The notes under the pieces are model-generated. The model ran no database searches. It was not told the origin of the DNA and saw nothing but the letters and a program-made list of their open reading frames with translations. Both the position numbers and the translations under genes were made by a program. Of a stretch of DNA of 13,159 nucleotides, positions 1-5,675 are shown in pieces. Source of the DNA: CAYNDL01 sp964396115. Its GTDB lineage: Bacteria; Patescibacteriota; Andersenbacteria; UBA10190; CAIZMI01. Position 1 is the stretch's first letter. Each line of letters begins with the position of its first letter. The DNA is taken from NCBI GenBank assembly GCA_964396115.1, contig CAYNDL010000024.1, forward strand, positions 1-13,159. Reading direction: 5' to 3'.

Positions 1-21
1 TTTTTGTCAATACTTTTGACA
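1..21. repeat. Palindromic repeat, copy 1
   Basis: TTTGTCAA (3-10) and TTGACAAA (16-23) form a perfect 8-bp inverted repeat around a 5-nt spacer. The first 12 bases, TTTTTGTCAATA, recur exactly at 759-770. Both copies continue with four variable bases and then TGACA. The right arm also supplies a TTGACA hexamer that could serve as a -35 box. It could be an operator, a terminator tail shared by neighbouring units, or an end of a mobile unit; the sequence does not decide. Confidence 0.5.
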
Positions 22-43
22 AAGTGAGATACATCTTTATTAT
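16..43 (+). promoter_or_regulatory. Possible upstream promoter
   Basis: TTGACA (16-21), a 16-nt spacer and TATTAT (38-43) resemble a housekeeping sigma promoter. The -35 box lies inside the palindromic repeat, so a protein bound there would block it. A weak stem, TTAGT (44-48) with ACTAA (55-59), followed by eight T (63-70), lies just downstream and could stop such a transcript early or belong to a gene to the left of the window. The region is AT-rich, so chance matches are likely. Confidence 0.3.
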
Positions 44-93
44 TTAGTGGCTTAACTAAGCGTTTTTTTTAACTCCTTTTCTCGTTACAATCT

Positions 94-121
94 TTGTCAT
101 TATTTACTATATTCTTATAAT
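94..121 (+). promoter_or_regulatory. Promoter of the structured RNA
   Basis: TTGTCA (94-99), 16 nt, and a perfect TATAAT (116-121). Transcription would start near 128, about 24 nt before the first long hairpin (152-198). This is the best promoter match in the left intergenic region and the main reason for reading the structured segment on the plus strand. Confidence 0.6.
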
Positions 122-127
122 CTATTC

Positions 128-763
128 TTTTTTATCTAAAAAACTTAAAAAGCCCGAGGGTGCCCATAGTATCCTGTTGGATCTACGGGCCCTCGGGCCA
201 AGATTGCGACATACACGTCGCGACAAGGGAGGTTACGAGCGGCGAACGAACCGTAGCCGGATCGCATTGGACGCACGTCGCCACCCCAGAAGAGTTCCCC
301 GCCGATTCTTCAGGTGGTGCCTTTTATCGGCTTTTGGTGGGGTTCCCTCTTTGAAGGAAACTGTTTGGGGGATTCCTAGGAAATGCTGTTTCCGCGCTTC
401 CCCAGGCCCCTAGGTACTCCATTTCATTCTGTGTCCTCCGTAGGAGGAAAGACAACCTTCGTTGATGGATGCAGCGAGACCATCTCGCCGCTCACAGCCG
501 ACAGAGGGCCGGCGCCGACGGGAAAGTCACTCCAAATTTCGCAACTGACGGAACGTACCCATGGGTCGTTCTCCCTTAAAGATGAAACGTTGTTGAGGAA
601 CACTGACAGTCTCGCTGAGAGCCCCGAATGGGTGAGGGATCCTTCTCCCCTCACCCGCCTGGGTGGCAACGGGGAGTGGGTTAAAAACCCATGGGACACC
701 TCCTTTCATTCGGGGTCCGAATCCCAACGAGAACAAAAAACCCTATCATAAGTAGGGTTTTTT
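128..763 (+). ncRNA. Large structured non-coding RNA, class unknown
   Basis: About 635 nt of GC-rich sequence in AT-rich surroundings, bounded by a promoter (94-121) and an intrinsic terminator (733-765). Frames through it give low-complexity, unfamiliar peptides, so I call it non-coding. Helices visible by eye: 152-160/190-198 with inner 171-174/179-182; 204-210/217-223; 231-237/252-258; 301-305/327-331; 379-383/389-393; 434-439/443-448; 474-479/483-488; 551-555/567-571; 622-630/707-715 enclosing 631-638/648-655 and 677-682/686-691. This gives a string of local hairpins and a terminal multi-branch domain. I looked for signatures of RNase P RNA, tmRNA, SRP RNA, rRNA and group II domain V and did not find them. 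The size is in the range of ornate RNAs such as OLE or ROOL, but I cannot show homology. Strand is inferred from the promoter and terminator; a minus-strand transcript is possible because the 152-198 hairpin reads as a terminator in that direction. Confidence 0.65.
146..198 (-). terminator. Long hairpin; terminator if read on minus strand
   Basis: GCCCGAGGG (152-160) pairs with CCCTCGGGC (190-198), and the stem continues inward through CCC/GGG and TAG/CTA to ATCC-tgtt-GGAT. On the minus strand the stem is followed by five T and then more T-rich sequence, the form of an intrinsic terminator. On the plus strand it would be a stable 5' cap hairpin of the RNA. It may do both: protect the RNA and block transcripts arriving from the right. 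Confidence 0.5.
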
Positions 764-765
764 GT
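733..765. terminator. Bidirectional intrinsic terminator
   Basis: A 13-bp perfect stem (733-745 with 753-765) around a 7-nt loop. The arms carry six A and six T, so a T-tract follows the G/C part of the stem in both directions. It ends the plus-strand RNA and also serves the convergent regulator gene, whose stop codon lies at 783. Confidence 0.88.
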
Positions 766-779
766 CAATATTAATGACA
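759..779. repeat. Palindromic repeat, copy 2
   Basis: TTTTTGTCAATA (759-770) matches bases 1-12 exactly. After four variable bases comes TGACA (775-779), giving the inverted repeat TGTCA-N7-TGACA also seen at 5-21. The copy overlaps the tail of the bidirectional terminator. The two copies bracket the structured RNA and its promoter. Confidence 0.5.
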
Positions 780-782
780 GAT

Positions 783-1553
783 TTACTTTTTTTCCCCTGA
801 CCCTTTCCACGCCAACTCAAACAGAGAGGCTATCGTTCTTGCAATAATCGGATCTTCGATTACAACTGCTCGGTATGGCTCTTCATAAGGCATAAACCCT
901 ACAAAATCACCAATAATACCCACATCGGCTAGAATAGGATACTGCTTCGGATCGACCTCTTTGGCCTCCCTCAGCTCATCTGGATTGTCAGCTTTCGGGT
1001 AGAGATTATTCGGGTCTGCATAAATTGTTCTGCTTCCAACGCCTTCATCTACGCGTTGTTTTGAAAAACTTTTCAAATCACCGATAATCTTTTCCAAACC
1101 ATCAATTGACGTGAATCCTCTGACAATTTTTTGCCCCTTTCGCGCCTTCATCAGATCCCTTCTGTAAACAGCAACAGCATCCTTGCCTTCGTAATACCGA
1201 ACACGTGGACGCACAGACTCGGGGAATTGCCCTCGTTTTTCCAGTTCGGGCACGAGCGACTCCAATGTTTTTTTCCTCACAGATAGTTCACTTTCTTGTC
1301 TTTTAAGATATGCTTCCAATTCCGAAGGATGTTCTGCATTGTAATATACTTTCTTTCCTTGTTCGTATGTGGAACAGAGCCCTTTTCTCTTTAATTCATC
1401 CAACACAAGATACGTTGTAGCACGAGGGACTCTTGCCCTTTGTGCAATTTTTTGCACCGGAGAAGGCCCCAACTCAAGTGCTGCCAAGTAGACAGCTGCT
1501 TCATTCTTATCTAAACCTATCTGCTGTAATTCGTATGCAAAGTTTCTATCCAT
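783..1553 (-). CDS. TrmB-family transcriptional regulator
   Basis: A 256-residue cytoplasmic DNA-binding protein. Residues 1-80 form the winged helix of the TrmB family: a helical start with GLDKNEAAVYLAALELG, a recognition-helix region VPRATTYLVLDELKRKGL (about 42-59), and a wing at KKVYYNA (67-73). A charged helix (78-107) is a likely dimer-forming coiled coil. The C-terminal half (115-250) has the PLD-like effector-domain look of many archaeal and Patescibacteria TrmB-like proteins (YYEGKDAV, SRTIYAD, GDFVGF, VVIEDPIIA). Family members often sense sugars, but no ligand can be read here. The start is set by a TATAAT box 8 nt upstream, so the mRNA would be nearly leaderless. A palindrome over the -35 region suggests autoregulation. 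It lies 25 bp after the small membrane gene on the same strand and ends next to the terminator at 733-765. Family confident; target genes unknown. Confidence 0.9.
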   Translation of the reverse strand: MDRNFAYELQQIGLDKNEAAVYLAALELGPSPVQKIAQRARVPRATTYLVLDELKRKGLCSTYEQGKKVYYNAEHPSELEAYLKRQESELSVRKKTLESLVPELEKRGQFPESVRPRVRYYEGKDAVAVYRRDLMKARKGQKIVRGFTSIDGLEKIIGDLKSFSKQRVDEGVGSRTIYADPNNLYPKADNPDELREAKEVDPKQYPILADVGIIGDFVGFMPYEEPYRAVVIEDPIIARTIASLFELAWKGSGEKK

Positions 1554-1561
1554 GTTTCAAT

Positions 1562-1589
1562 ATTATATCGATGTTTAGTTACCGTCTAA
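1562..1589 (-). promoter_or_regulatory. Promoter of the TrmB-type regulator
   Basis: Minus-strand reading: TTAGAC (1589-1584), 16 nt, TATAAT (1567-1562). The -10 box is perfect and ends 8 nt before the ATG at 1553, so the transcript would start at or within about two bases of the start codon. The -35 box is one arm of the palindrome at 1584-1600. Confidence 0.6.
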
Positions 1590-1845
1590 TATATTTAGAC
1601 CAAATCTTTTTGAAATACGGCAACGTAAGCGTTGATAGAATAAAGCCGACCGAGGGAACGATCGCATTGGCCCAAGGTTTTTGGACGTCTATCGACCACA
1701 TGTACAAACCGATTGCAAGATACGTAAATAATACGAGCAACAAACGCCGCGTAAGACTTCCTTCCCACTCTTTATCAACTTCTACCCTCTTATTCCGTTC
1801 CTCTATCTGGGTGATTTTTTTAGATAATTCTTCTATAGTTTCCAT
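1579..1845 (-). CDS. Small two-helix membrane protein with N-terminal coiled coil
   Basis: An 88-residue protein read from METIEEL. The first 30 residues are charged and helical (KKITQIEERNKRVEVDKEWE), a likely short coiled coil. Two hydrophobic helices follow, at about 34-52 (LLLVLFTYLAIGLYMWSI) and 59-78 (ANAIVPSVGFILSTLTLP), then a basic tail. Similar short proteins, as I remember them, occur in archaea and Patescibacteria without known function. A longer in-frame start at 1971 exists, but that extension lies antisense-like over the ThyX-like gene and its terminator, so I reject it. The ATG is 8 nt past the T-tract of that terminator and has no clear Shine-Dalgarno site, so expression may depend on read-through. 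The last six codons form the palindrome that overlaps the next gene's promoter. Confidence 0.7.
   Translation of the reverse strand: METIEELSKKITQIEERNKRVEVDKEWEGSLTRRLLLVLFTYLAIGLYMWSIDVQKPWANAIVPSVGFILSTLTLPYFKKIWSKYIRR
1584..1600. promoter_or_regulatory. Palindromic operator candidate
   Basis: GTCTAA-TATAT-TTAGAC, a perfect inverted repeat with 6-bp arms, covers the -35 box of the regulator promoter. TrmB-family proteins bind inverted repeats, and a repeat placed here would let the regulator shut its own gene. It lies inside the last codons of the upstream small membrane gene. Binding is inference. Confidence 0.5.
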
Positions 1846-1853
1846 TTTTTTAT

Positions 1854-1877
1854 AAAAAAGATCCGCCGAGACGGATC
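1854..1877 (-). terminator. Terminator of the ThyX-like gene
   Basis: On the minus strand GATCCG (1865-1860 complement) and CGGATC form a 6-bp stem around a 6-nt loop, followed at once by six T. It starts about 8 nt after the stop codon of the ThyX-like gene and ends 8 nt before the ATG of the small membrane gene. Confidence 0.85.
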
Positions 1878-1879
1878 CT

Positions 1880-1895
1880 TGCGGCTTAGGCCGCA
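1880..1895 (-). other. Stem-loop holding a stop codon
   Basis: TGCGGC and GCCGCA form a perfect 6-bp stem whose four-base loop (CTAA on the minus strand) contains the TAA stop of the ThyX-like gene. It sits 2 nt from the terminator hairpin, so the mRNA 3' end carries two stacked hairpins, which may protect it from decay. The alanine codons of the C-terminus (KEKAAA) build one arm, so chance is possible. Confidence 0.5.
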
Positions 1896-3634
1896 GCTTT
1901 TTCCTTTTCCAGAGTGATTGGCACAGCCAGCATGCCGCGTGCGAAAGCGTAGGCGGGCGTAACGTCAGCACGAGAAACTTCTGCCCACCATGGCAATAGC
2001 TGCCTCAAGTAATTCTCAACAGACAAAAATACTTGTCGCACTTCATGATTAACGCTTGGCTTCGAACGCTGCCAATTGCAGAACTCCCATTGCCGCAGAT
2101 TAGCTCCCACCGTGAATCCAATGTTCCACCCCAATGAAAGCGGATACTGCCGCAAGATAGCCGGGACACCCTTCTCCTCCATTACCTTTTCGAGAGTGAC
2201 CTGTTCCTGGGAAATCCGTTCGAACGCTTCCTGTAATGGCCCAAAGGCTAACTTATCGTACTGGTAGAAACCAAGCTTGGTAGTTACTGGCGTCCTAAGG
2301 TGCGTACAGAAGCCCATGCGGTGAAGGTCGCGCCACCCCCGAAAAGTCATCAGCCCTCGAAAAGCGACAGAATATCCCTCGAACTCTGCCGGCAACTTAT
2401 CGAATCTCGAACGATCGTTCTTAAAACCGCCAGAAGACAGGATCTGAGAAAGGTCGGCAGACAACCCGGGACGCATCGACAGCGAAGCGCCCAAAACCTG
2501 TTCGATCTCTTCCCTGCCATAAGAAACCAGCGGCAACGCCTGAGCCATACCAACCTCGGCAAGATCCATAAAGCGTTCCGTACCCAAGTATTGCCAGTGT
2601 TCCCGCGTCCACGCGGTTGGTTCATAGAACTTAGCAAACTCCTTCGCTCCAACCTGCTGAGACTCAGACAAGATCTGTTCGGCGAGAGCGATGTTTTCAG
2701 GAGTAGCGTCAAGGAGAAGGTGTGCCAAAACTTGCGCGAATGATTCACCACTGACACACATTCCAACGGAAGTGAGGACTGACGAGGGGAGAAGGTTTCC
2801 GAGCACATCGCAACTTTCTCCGAATACGCCAGACTCAAGGTCCTTCGGCGAATCCTTGTACGCATTTGCATAGCTTTCCCGCAAGAACTGAGGGAACGGT
2901 CCATCATTCTTCTCACCAGCGAGAGTTGCATACGCAGTGAAAGCATTATCCCTTGCTTTTGTAACTAGAGCAGGGTCAACTCCGTACTGCTCAAGTTCAG
3001 CTTCGACAGGATAACAACCGGCTCCTGACATCTCCACATATCGCGTGGATAGTTCGATGTAGCCGGCCCCGGGCCTGCTCCACTCGAGAGTTTTCGCCGT
3101 CAATGCAGAAATCTTTTCGCAACAAAGCCACAAAGAACCGGTCCGTGCAATGGAGTTGTGTCCAAACTTCTCACCTAACCACGTAGACAAGAAGTTCTGG
3201 GCCTTACTGGACTGTCCCAATAGCTTGAGGTACTCCGGGTCTATTGTGCATCTCTTGAGGAATTCATCGAACAGTTTTTTCGCTTCGTCATTGTGGCCAA
3301 TGAAGGTATCCAGGGATGTAATGTTCCGGTCTTTAAGGAACTTATCCTCCTTCCCTTCATATTCCTGCGAGAATGAAGATAGCTGCGTTGCAAGGAACTG
3401 GGGTATGAACGAATCGACAAATACACCGCGCAGACCACGTGGGTTCTTCATTCGCGAATACATGGCAAGCAATGTCGAGCCGACGCTCGCTGGCAACGTG
3501 TGCATGAAGAAGACCCTTCGGTCGAGGTTCGTAAAGAACGGTGCCGCTATCCTCCTTTCGTTTTCAGTGAACTGGTAGCCTAAGGATGCCCCGATGTAGG
3601 CACGCGCGACGTTCTGAAGTTGTTCTTGTGTCAT
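1886..3634 (-). CDS. Tandem ThyX-like (flavin-dependent thymidylate synthase-related) protein
   Basis: 582 residues, over twice the usual 200-260 of ThyX, with two ThyX-like halves. ThyX makes dTMP from dUMP with FAD, NADPH and methylene-folate. Half one (about 40-330) has GHNSIA (158-163), then R187 and E194-L-S-T-R-Y199, matching the end of the signature RHR-x2-S-x-N-x2-S-x-R-Y, then LLPSSVLTSVG (281-291) and a later helix. Half two (about 400-550) has a partner segment RDLHRMGFCTHLR (435-447), then NLRQWEFCNWQRS (512-524) and NHEVRQ (529-534), like the ThyX NxR...E(I)R region. The RHR triad is not intact in either half (S186-R187-P188 and R439-M440-G441), so catalysis is doubtful. It could be a divergent synthase or a nucleotide- or flavin-binding relative. 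Start supported by an extended -10 box 13 nt upstream and AGGGG between. Divergent from the SIMPL gene; own terminator. Confidence 0.75.
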   Translation of the reverse strand: MTQEQLQNVARAYIGASLGYQFTENERRIAAPFFTNLDRRVFFMHTLPASVGSTLLAMYSRMKNPRGLRGVFVDSFIPQFLATQLSSFSQEYEGKEDKFLKDRNITSLDTFIGHNDEAKKLFDEFLKRCTIDPEYLKLLGQSSKAQNFLSTWLGEKFGHNSIARTGSLWLCCEKISALTAKTLEWSRPGAGYIELSTRYVEMSGAGCYPVEAELEQYGVDPALVTKARDNAFTAYATLAGEKNDGPFPQFLRESYANAYKDSPKDLESGVFGESCDVLGNLLPSSVLTSVGMCVSGESFAQVLAHLLLDATPENIALAEQILSESQQVGAKEFAKFYEPTAWTREHWQYLGTERFMDLAEVGMAQALPLVSYGREEIEQVLGASLSMRPGLSADLSQILSSGGFKNDRSRFDKLPAEFEGYSVAFRGLMTFRGWRDLHRMGFCTHLRTPVTTKLGFYQYDKLAFGPLQEAFERISQEQVTLEKVMEEKGVPAILRQYPLSLGWNIGFTVGANLRQWEFCNWQRSKPSVNHEVRQVFLSVENYLRQLLPWWAEVSRADVTPAYAFARGMLAVPITLEKEKAAA

Positions 3635-3647
3635 AAATTTCCCCTGG

Positions 3648-3656
3648 ATTATAACA
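3648..3656 (-). promoter_or_regulatory. Extended -10 promoter of the ThyX-like gene
   Basis: TGTTATAAT on the minus strand is a perfect extended -10 box. No good -35 box is seen, which is usual for this promoter type. The predicted start site lies about 7 nt before the ATG at 3634, so most of the AGGGG (3646-3642) would sit upstream of, or right at, the 5' end of the mRNA. Confidence 0.55.
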
Positions 3657-3738
3657 CCCTTTTACCAACTGGGAGCAATGCCGCAACAGAAAGACAAATT
3701 TGAAGGTGCATCTCAATATTAGAGCCCTCCATACGAAA

Positions 3739-3747
3739 TGTTATACT
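3739..3747 (+). promoter_or_regulatory. Extended -10 promoter of the SIMPL gene
   Basis: TGTTATACT forms an extended -10 box; start near 3754, giving an A-rich leader of about 22 nt with no Shine-Dalgarno site before the ATG at 3776. It faces the divergent ThyX-like promoter about 90 bp away. The same promoter may feed the glycan cluster downstream, since no terminator is seen after the SIMPL gene. Confidence 0.5.
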
Positions 3748-3775
3748 TAGAAAAGATTATTAACAAAACAAAACA

Positions 3776-4516
3776 ATGAGTGGAAAAAAATTATTGGTTC
3801 TCGTCGTGGCGGCAGGACTCTTTTATATCGCCGGGCAGTTTGTTGCATCACAGCCGCAAAGAATTAAGCAAGAAGCAGAAGCAAACCGTGAGATAACAGT
3901 GCAAGGAACAGGCAAAGTACAGATAAAACCCGACATTGCAAAAATTTCACTCGGTATAACAACCGGCCCTCAAGCAACAGCGGCTGTAGCAATGAATATG
4001 CTTTCACAAAAATTTAACGCGGTAATGACGACAATCCGACAGCAAGGGATTAAGGACACAGATATAAAAACAACTAACCTTTCGATAAACCCAATCTACG
4101 ACTATAACAACGGAAGGCAAACCCTCCGTGGTTTCGAAGCCCAAGAAAATATTGAAGTGAAGATTCGCGATTTGGGAAAAATCGGTGAAGTTTTGGCAAA
4201 AACGACAGTCGATGGAGTCAATCAAGTCGGGGGCGTTCAATTCGTGATCGACAGCCCGGAAAAAGCCCAAACAGAAGCACAGAAAAATGCGATAAAGGAT
4301 GCAGAGGAAAAAGCTCGGGAACTTTCTCGATCATTGGGTGTAACCCTTGGAAAAGTTAAAAGCTTTTCCTCTTACAATGTTGGCGACCCTACACCGCTCT
4401 ATGATTCTTATGGAAGAGGTGGAGCTGGCAACGAAAAAGCAGTCACCTCTCCGGAAGTACCAGTCGGGATGAACGAAGTGGTTAGCAATGTGAACATTGT
4501 TTACGAATTAAAATAA
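3776..4516 (+). CDS. SIMPL domain (DUF541) exported protein
   Basis: 246 residues. An N-terminal hydrophobic helix (4-24, LLVLVVAAGLFYIAGQF) without a clear cleavage site suggests a membrane anchor with the rest outside. The SIMPL domain runs from about 39 to 245: the hallmark ITVQGTGKVQIKPDIAKISLGI near the start, IRQQGIKDTDIKTTNLSINPIYDY (88-111), the conserved change to a dyad of strands around QENIEVKIRDL, VGGVQFVID (151-159), a long helix with AIKDAEEKARELSRSLG and an end strand VSNVNIVYELK. This is the YggE/BP26 family, linked to envelope stress in proteobacteria, with unclear biochemistry. Its loop at 203-227 is glycine- and proline-rich. It lies 22 bp before the glycosyltransferase, so it may be the first gene of the envelope cluster. 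Family call is firm; its role here is not known. Confidence 0.95.
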   Translation: MSGKKLLVLVVAAGLFYIAGQFVASQPQRIKQEAEANREITVQGTGKVQIKPDIAKISLGITTGPQATAAVAMNMLSQKFNAVMTTIRQQGIKDTDIKTTNLSINPIYDYNNGRQTLRGFEAQENIEVKIRDLGKIGEVLAKTTVDGVNQVGGVQFVIDSPEKAQTEAQKNAIKDAEEKARELSRSLGVTLGKVKSFSSYNVGDPTPLYDSYGRGGAGNEKAVTSPEVPVGMNEVVSNVNIVYELK

Positions 4517-4538
4517 TCTCTCCACTTTTTAGATTAAA

Positions 4539-5675
4539 ATGCGCATCATCTTTTTAGCGACACTGCCGCCGCAGAGTGCCTCTATAGTAGGCAGGACAAT
4601 ACCGCTCGCCGAGGAGCTGATCAAGCGCGACCATAAAGTAAAGATCTTCAGCTTGGGAGAAAGCACACTTGATAATGATTTAGTAAAAATCGTGGGGCCG
4701 GCGTTTCGCAAGTCCAATACAAAGCCAGGCCCCATTGCGACTGGAATACGCTTAAAAAGAGGTGCTCGAGCACTAGAACAAATAACAAAAAAAGAGAAGG
4801 CTGACGTCTTTGTTTTGTCAAAGGCACACCCTCAAAACACTTTCGCAGCACGTAAGGTAACGGTTCCTGTTATCCTCGATGCAGATGATGACGAAAGACA
4901 CTCTTCCCGTTTATCTTTCCTAGAAAAGAAATTTATGGGAATCGTAGAAAACCGCGCATCAGCCAAAGCGTCACTAGTTACAGCATGCTCACCGTACCTG
5001 ATAGAACGCTACGAAAATGAACTGGGCGCAAAAAAAACTTCTCTTATACCCACAGGAATTTCCTCGCACATGGGACGAAAAAAAATCGACTTCCACAAAA
5101 AGATTGGAATTATTGAAGACGCACCAATCGTTCTATATATTGGAAGTGTTGCAATTTCTTCTGGGCATCGGGTAGATCACGTCCTACAAATATGGGACAG
5201 GCTTTCTGAAAAAACAGGTGCACACTTTGTTGTAGCCGGAGATGGAATAGATTTCGAAGCAGTTAAAACATTGTCGGGGAATCTTAAATACCATGACCGG
5301 GTTCACTTTTGGGGGCGGTACGAAAACGAAGACGCACCCAGCCTTGCCCGGGCCGCAACAGTCATTGTTGATCCAGTAGATAATTCCCCAGCTTCTCTTG
5401 CCAAATCTTCTTCTCGTGTCCTTCTTGCTATGAAAGTTGGAACACCCGTCGTCGCGGGAGAAAACGGAATAAGGAGAATGATGTTACCCTATTCGTTGCC
5501 GTGGACTGTATATACCCCCGGAGATAATGAGTCGCTTCTTAATAGTCTCATTTACGCCATAAAAACAAGCGCAAAGGAAGAATTTATTTCACACACCGCA
5601 GATCTTTGGCAGTCATGGACGTGGGAACAGATTGGGACTAAATTTAATAATCTGCTGGAAGAACTAATCAAATGA
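4539..5675 (+). CDS. GT-B glycosyltransferase (GT4-like)
   Basis: 378 residues, two Rossmann-like domains, no membrane segment. The N-domain opens with MRIIFLATLPPQSASIVGRT, the acceptor-side glycine-rich start, and has VILDADDDERHSS (111-123) and SLVTACSPYLIERY (145-158), typical of the GT4 group. The nucleotide-sugar domain shows VLYIGSV (198-204), HFVVAGDG (229-236), VHFWGRYENEDAPSLARAATVIVDP (255-279) and SSRVLLAMKVGTPVVAGENG (291-310). Odd point: the place where GT4 enzymes carry the second glutamate of the EX7E motif (LLEAM-like) reads VLLAM, and the first glutamate is also not evident near 281-286. Sugar donor and acceptor cannot be read. It overlaps the next gene by ATGA, so the two are translated together. 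Likely adds a sugar to a lipid-linked glycan on the inner face of the membrane. Confidence 0.88.
   Translation: MRIIFLATLPPQSASIVGRTIPLAEELIKRDHKVKIFSLGESTLDNDLVKIVGPAFRKSNTKPGPIATGIRLKRGARALEQITKKEKADVFVLSKAHPQNTFAARKVTVPVILDADDDERHSSRLSFLEKKFMGIVENRASAKASLVTACSPYLIERYENELGAKKTSLIPTGISSHMGRKKIDFHKKIGIIEDAPIVLYIGSVAISSGHRVDHVLQIWDRLSEKTGAHFVVAGDGIDFEAVKTLSGNLKYHDRVHFWGRYENEDAPSLARAATVIVDPVDNSPASLAKSSSRVLLAMKVGTPVVAGENGIRRMMLPYSLPWTVYTPGDNESLLNSLIYAIKTSAKEEFISHTADLWQSWTWEQIGTKFNNLLEELIK

Noticed and set aside
443..452. GGAGGAAAGAC as the RNase P motif GAGGAAAGUC
   Set aside because: The bases are part of a perfect local hairpin (434-448), and the other conserved RNase P segments such as the GGUAAGAG and ACAGAA regions are missing.
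707..730. T-arm-like segment suggesting a tRNA or tmRNA 3' end
   Set aside because: The loop is TCCGAAT rather than TTCRANY, the stem has only about three good pairs, no acceptor stem or CCA is found, and no tmRNA 5' signature exists upstream.
160..751. Reading frames of 60-120 codons on both strands inside the structured RNA
   Set aside because: The peptides are rich in serine, proline and arginine, overlap each other in several frames and match nothing familiar; high GC lowers stop frequency by chance.
1846..1971. N-terminal extension of the small membrane protein to an ATG at 1971
   Set aside because: It would overlap the ThyX-like coding region in another frame and pass through a strong terminator; the METIEEL start gives a compact, family-like protein.
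2076..3578. Several plus- and minus-strand frames of 60-200 codons within the ThyX-like gene
   Set aside because: They are antisense or shifted shadows of a well-supported 582-residue gene with recognisable motifs.
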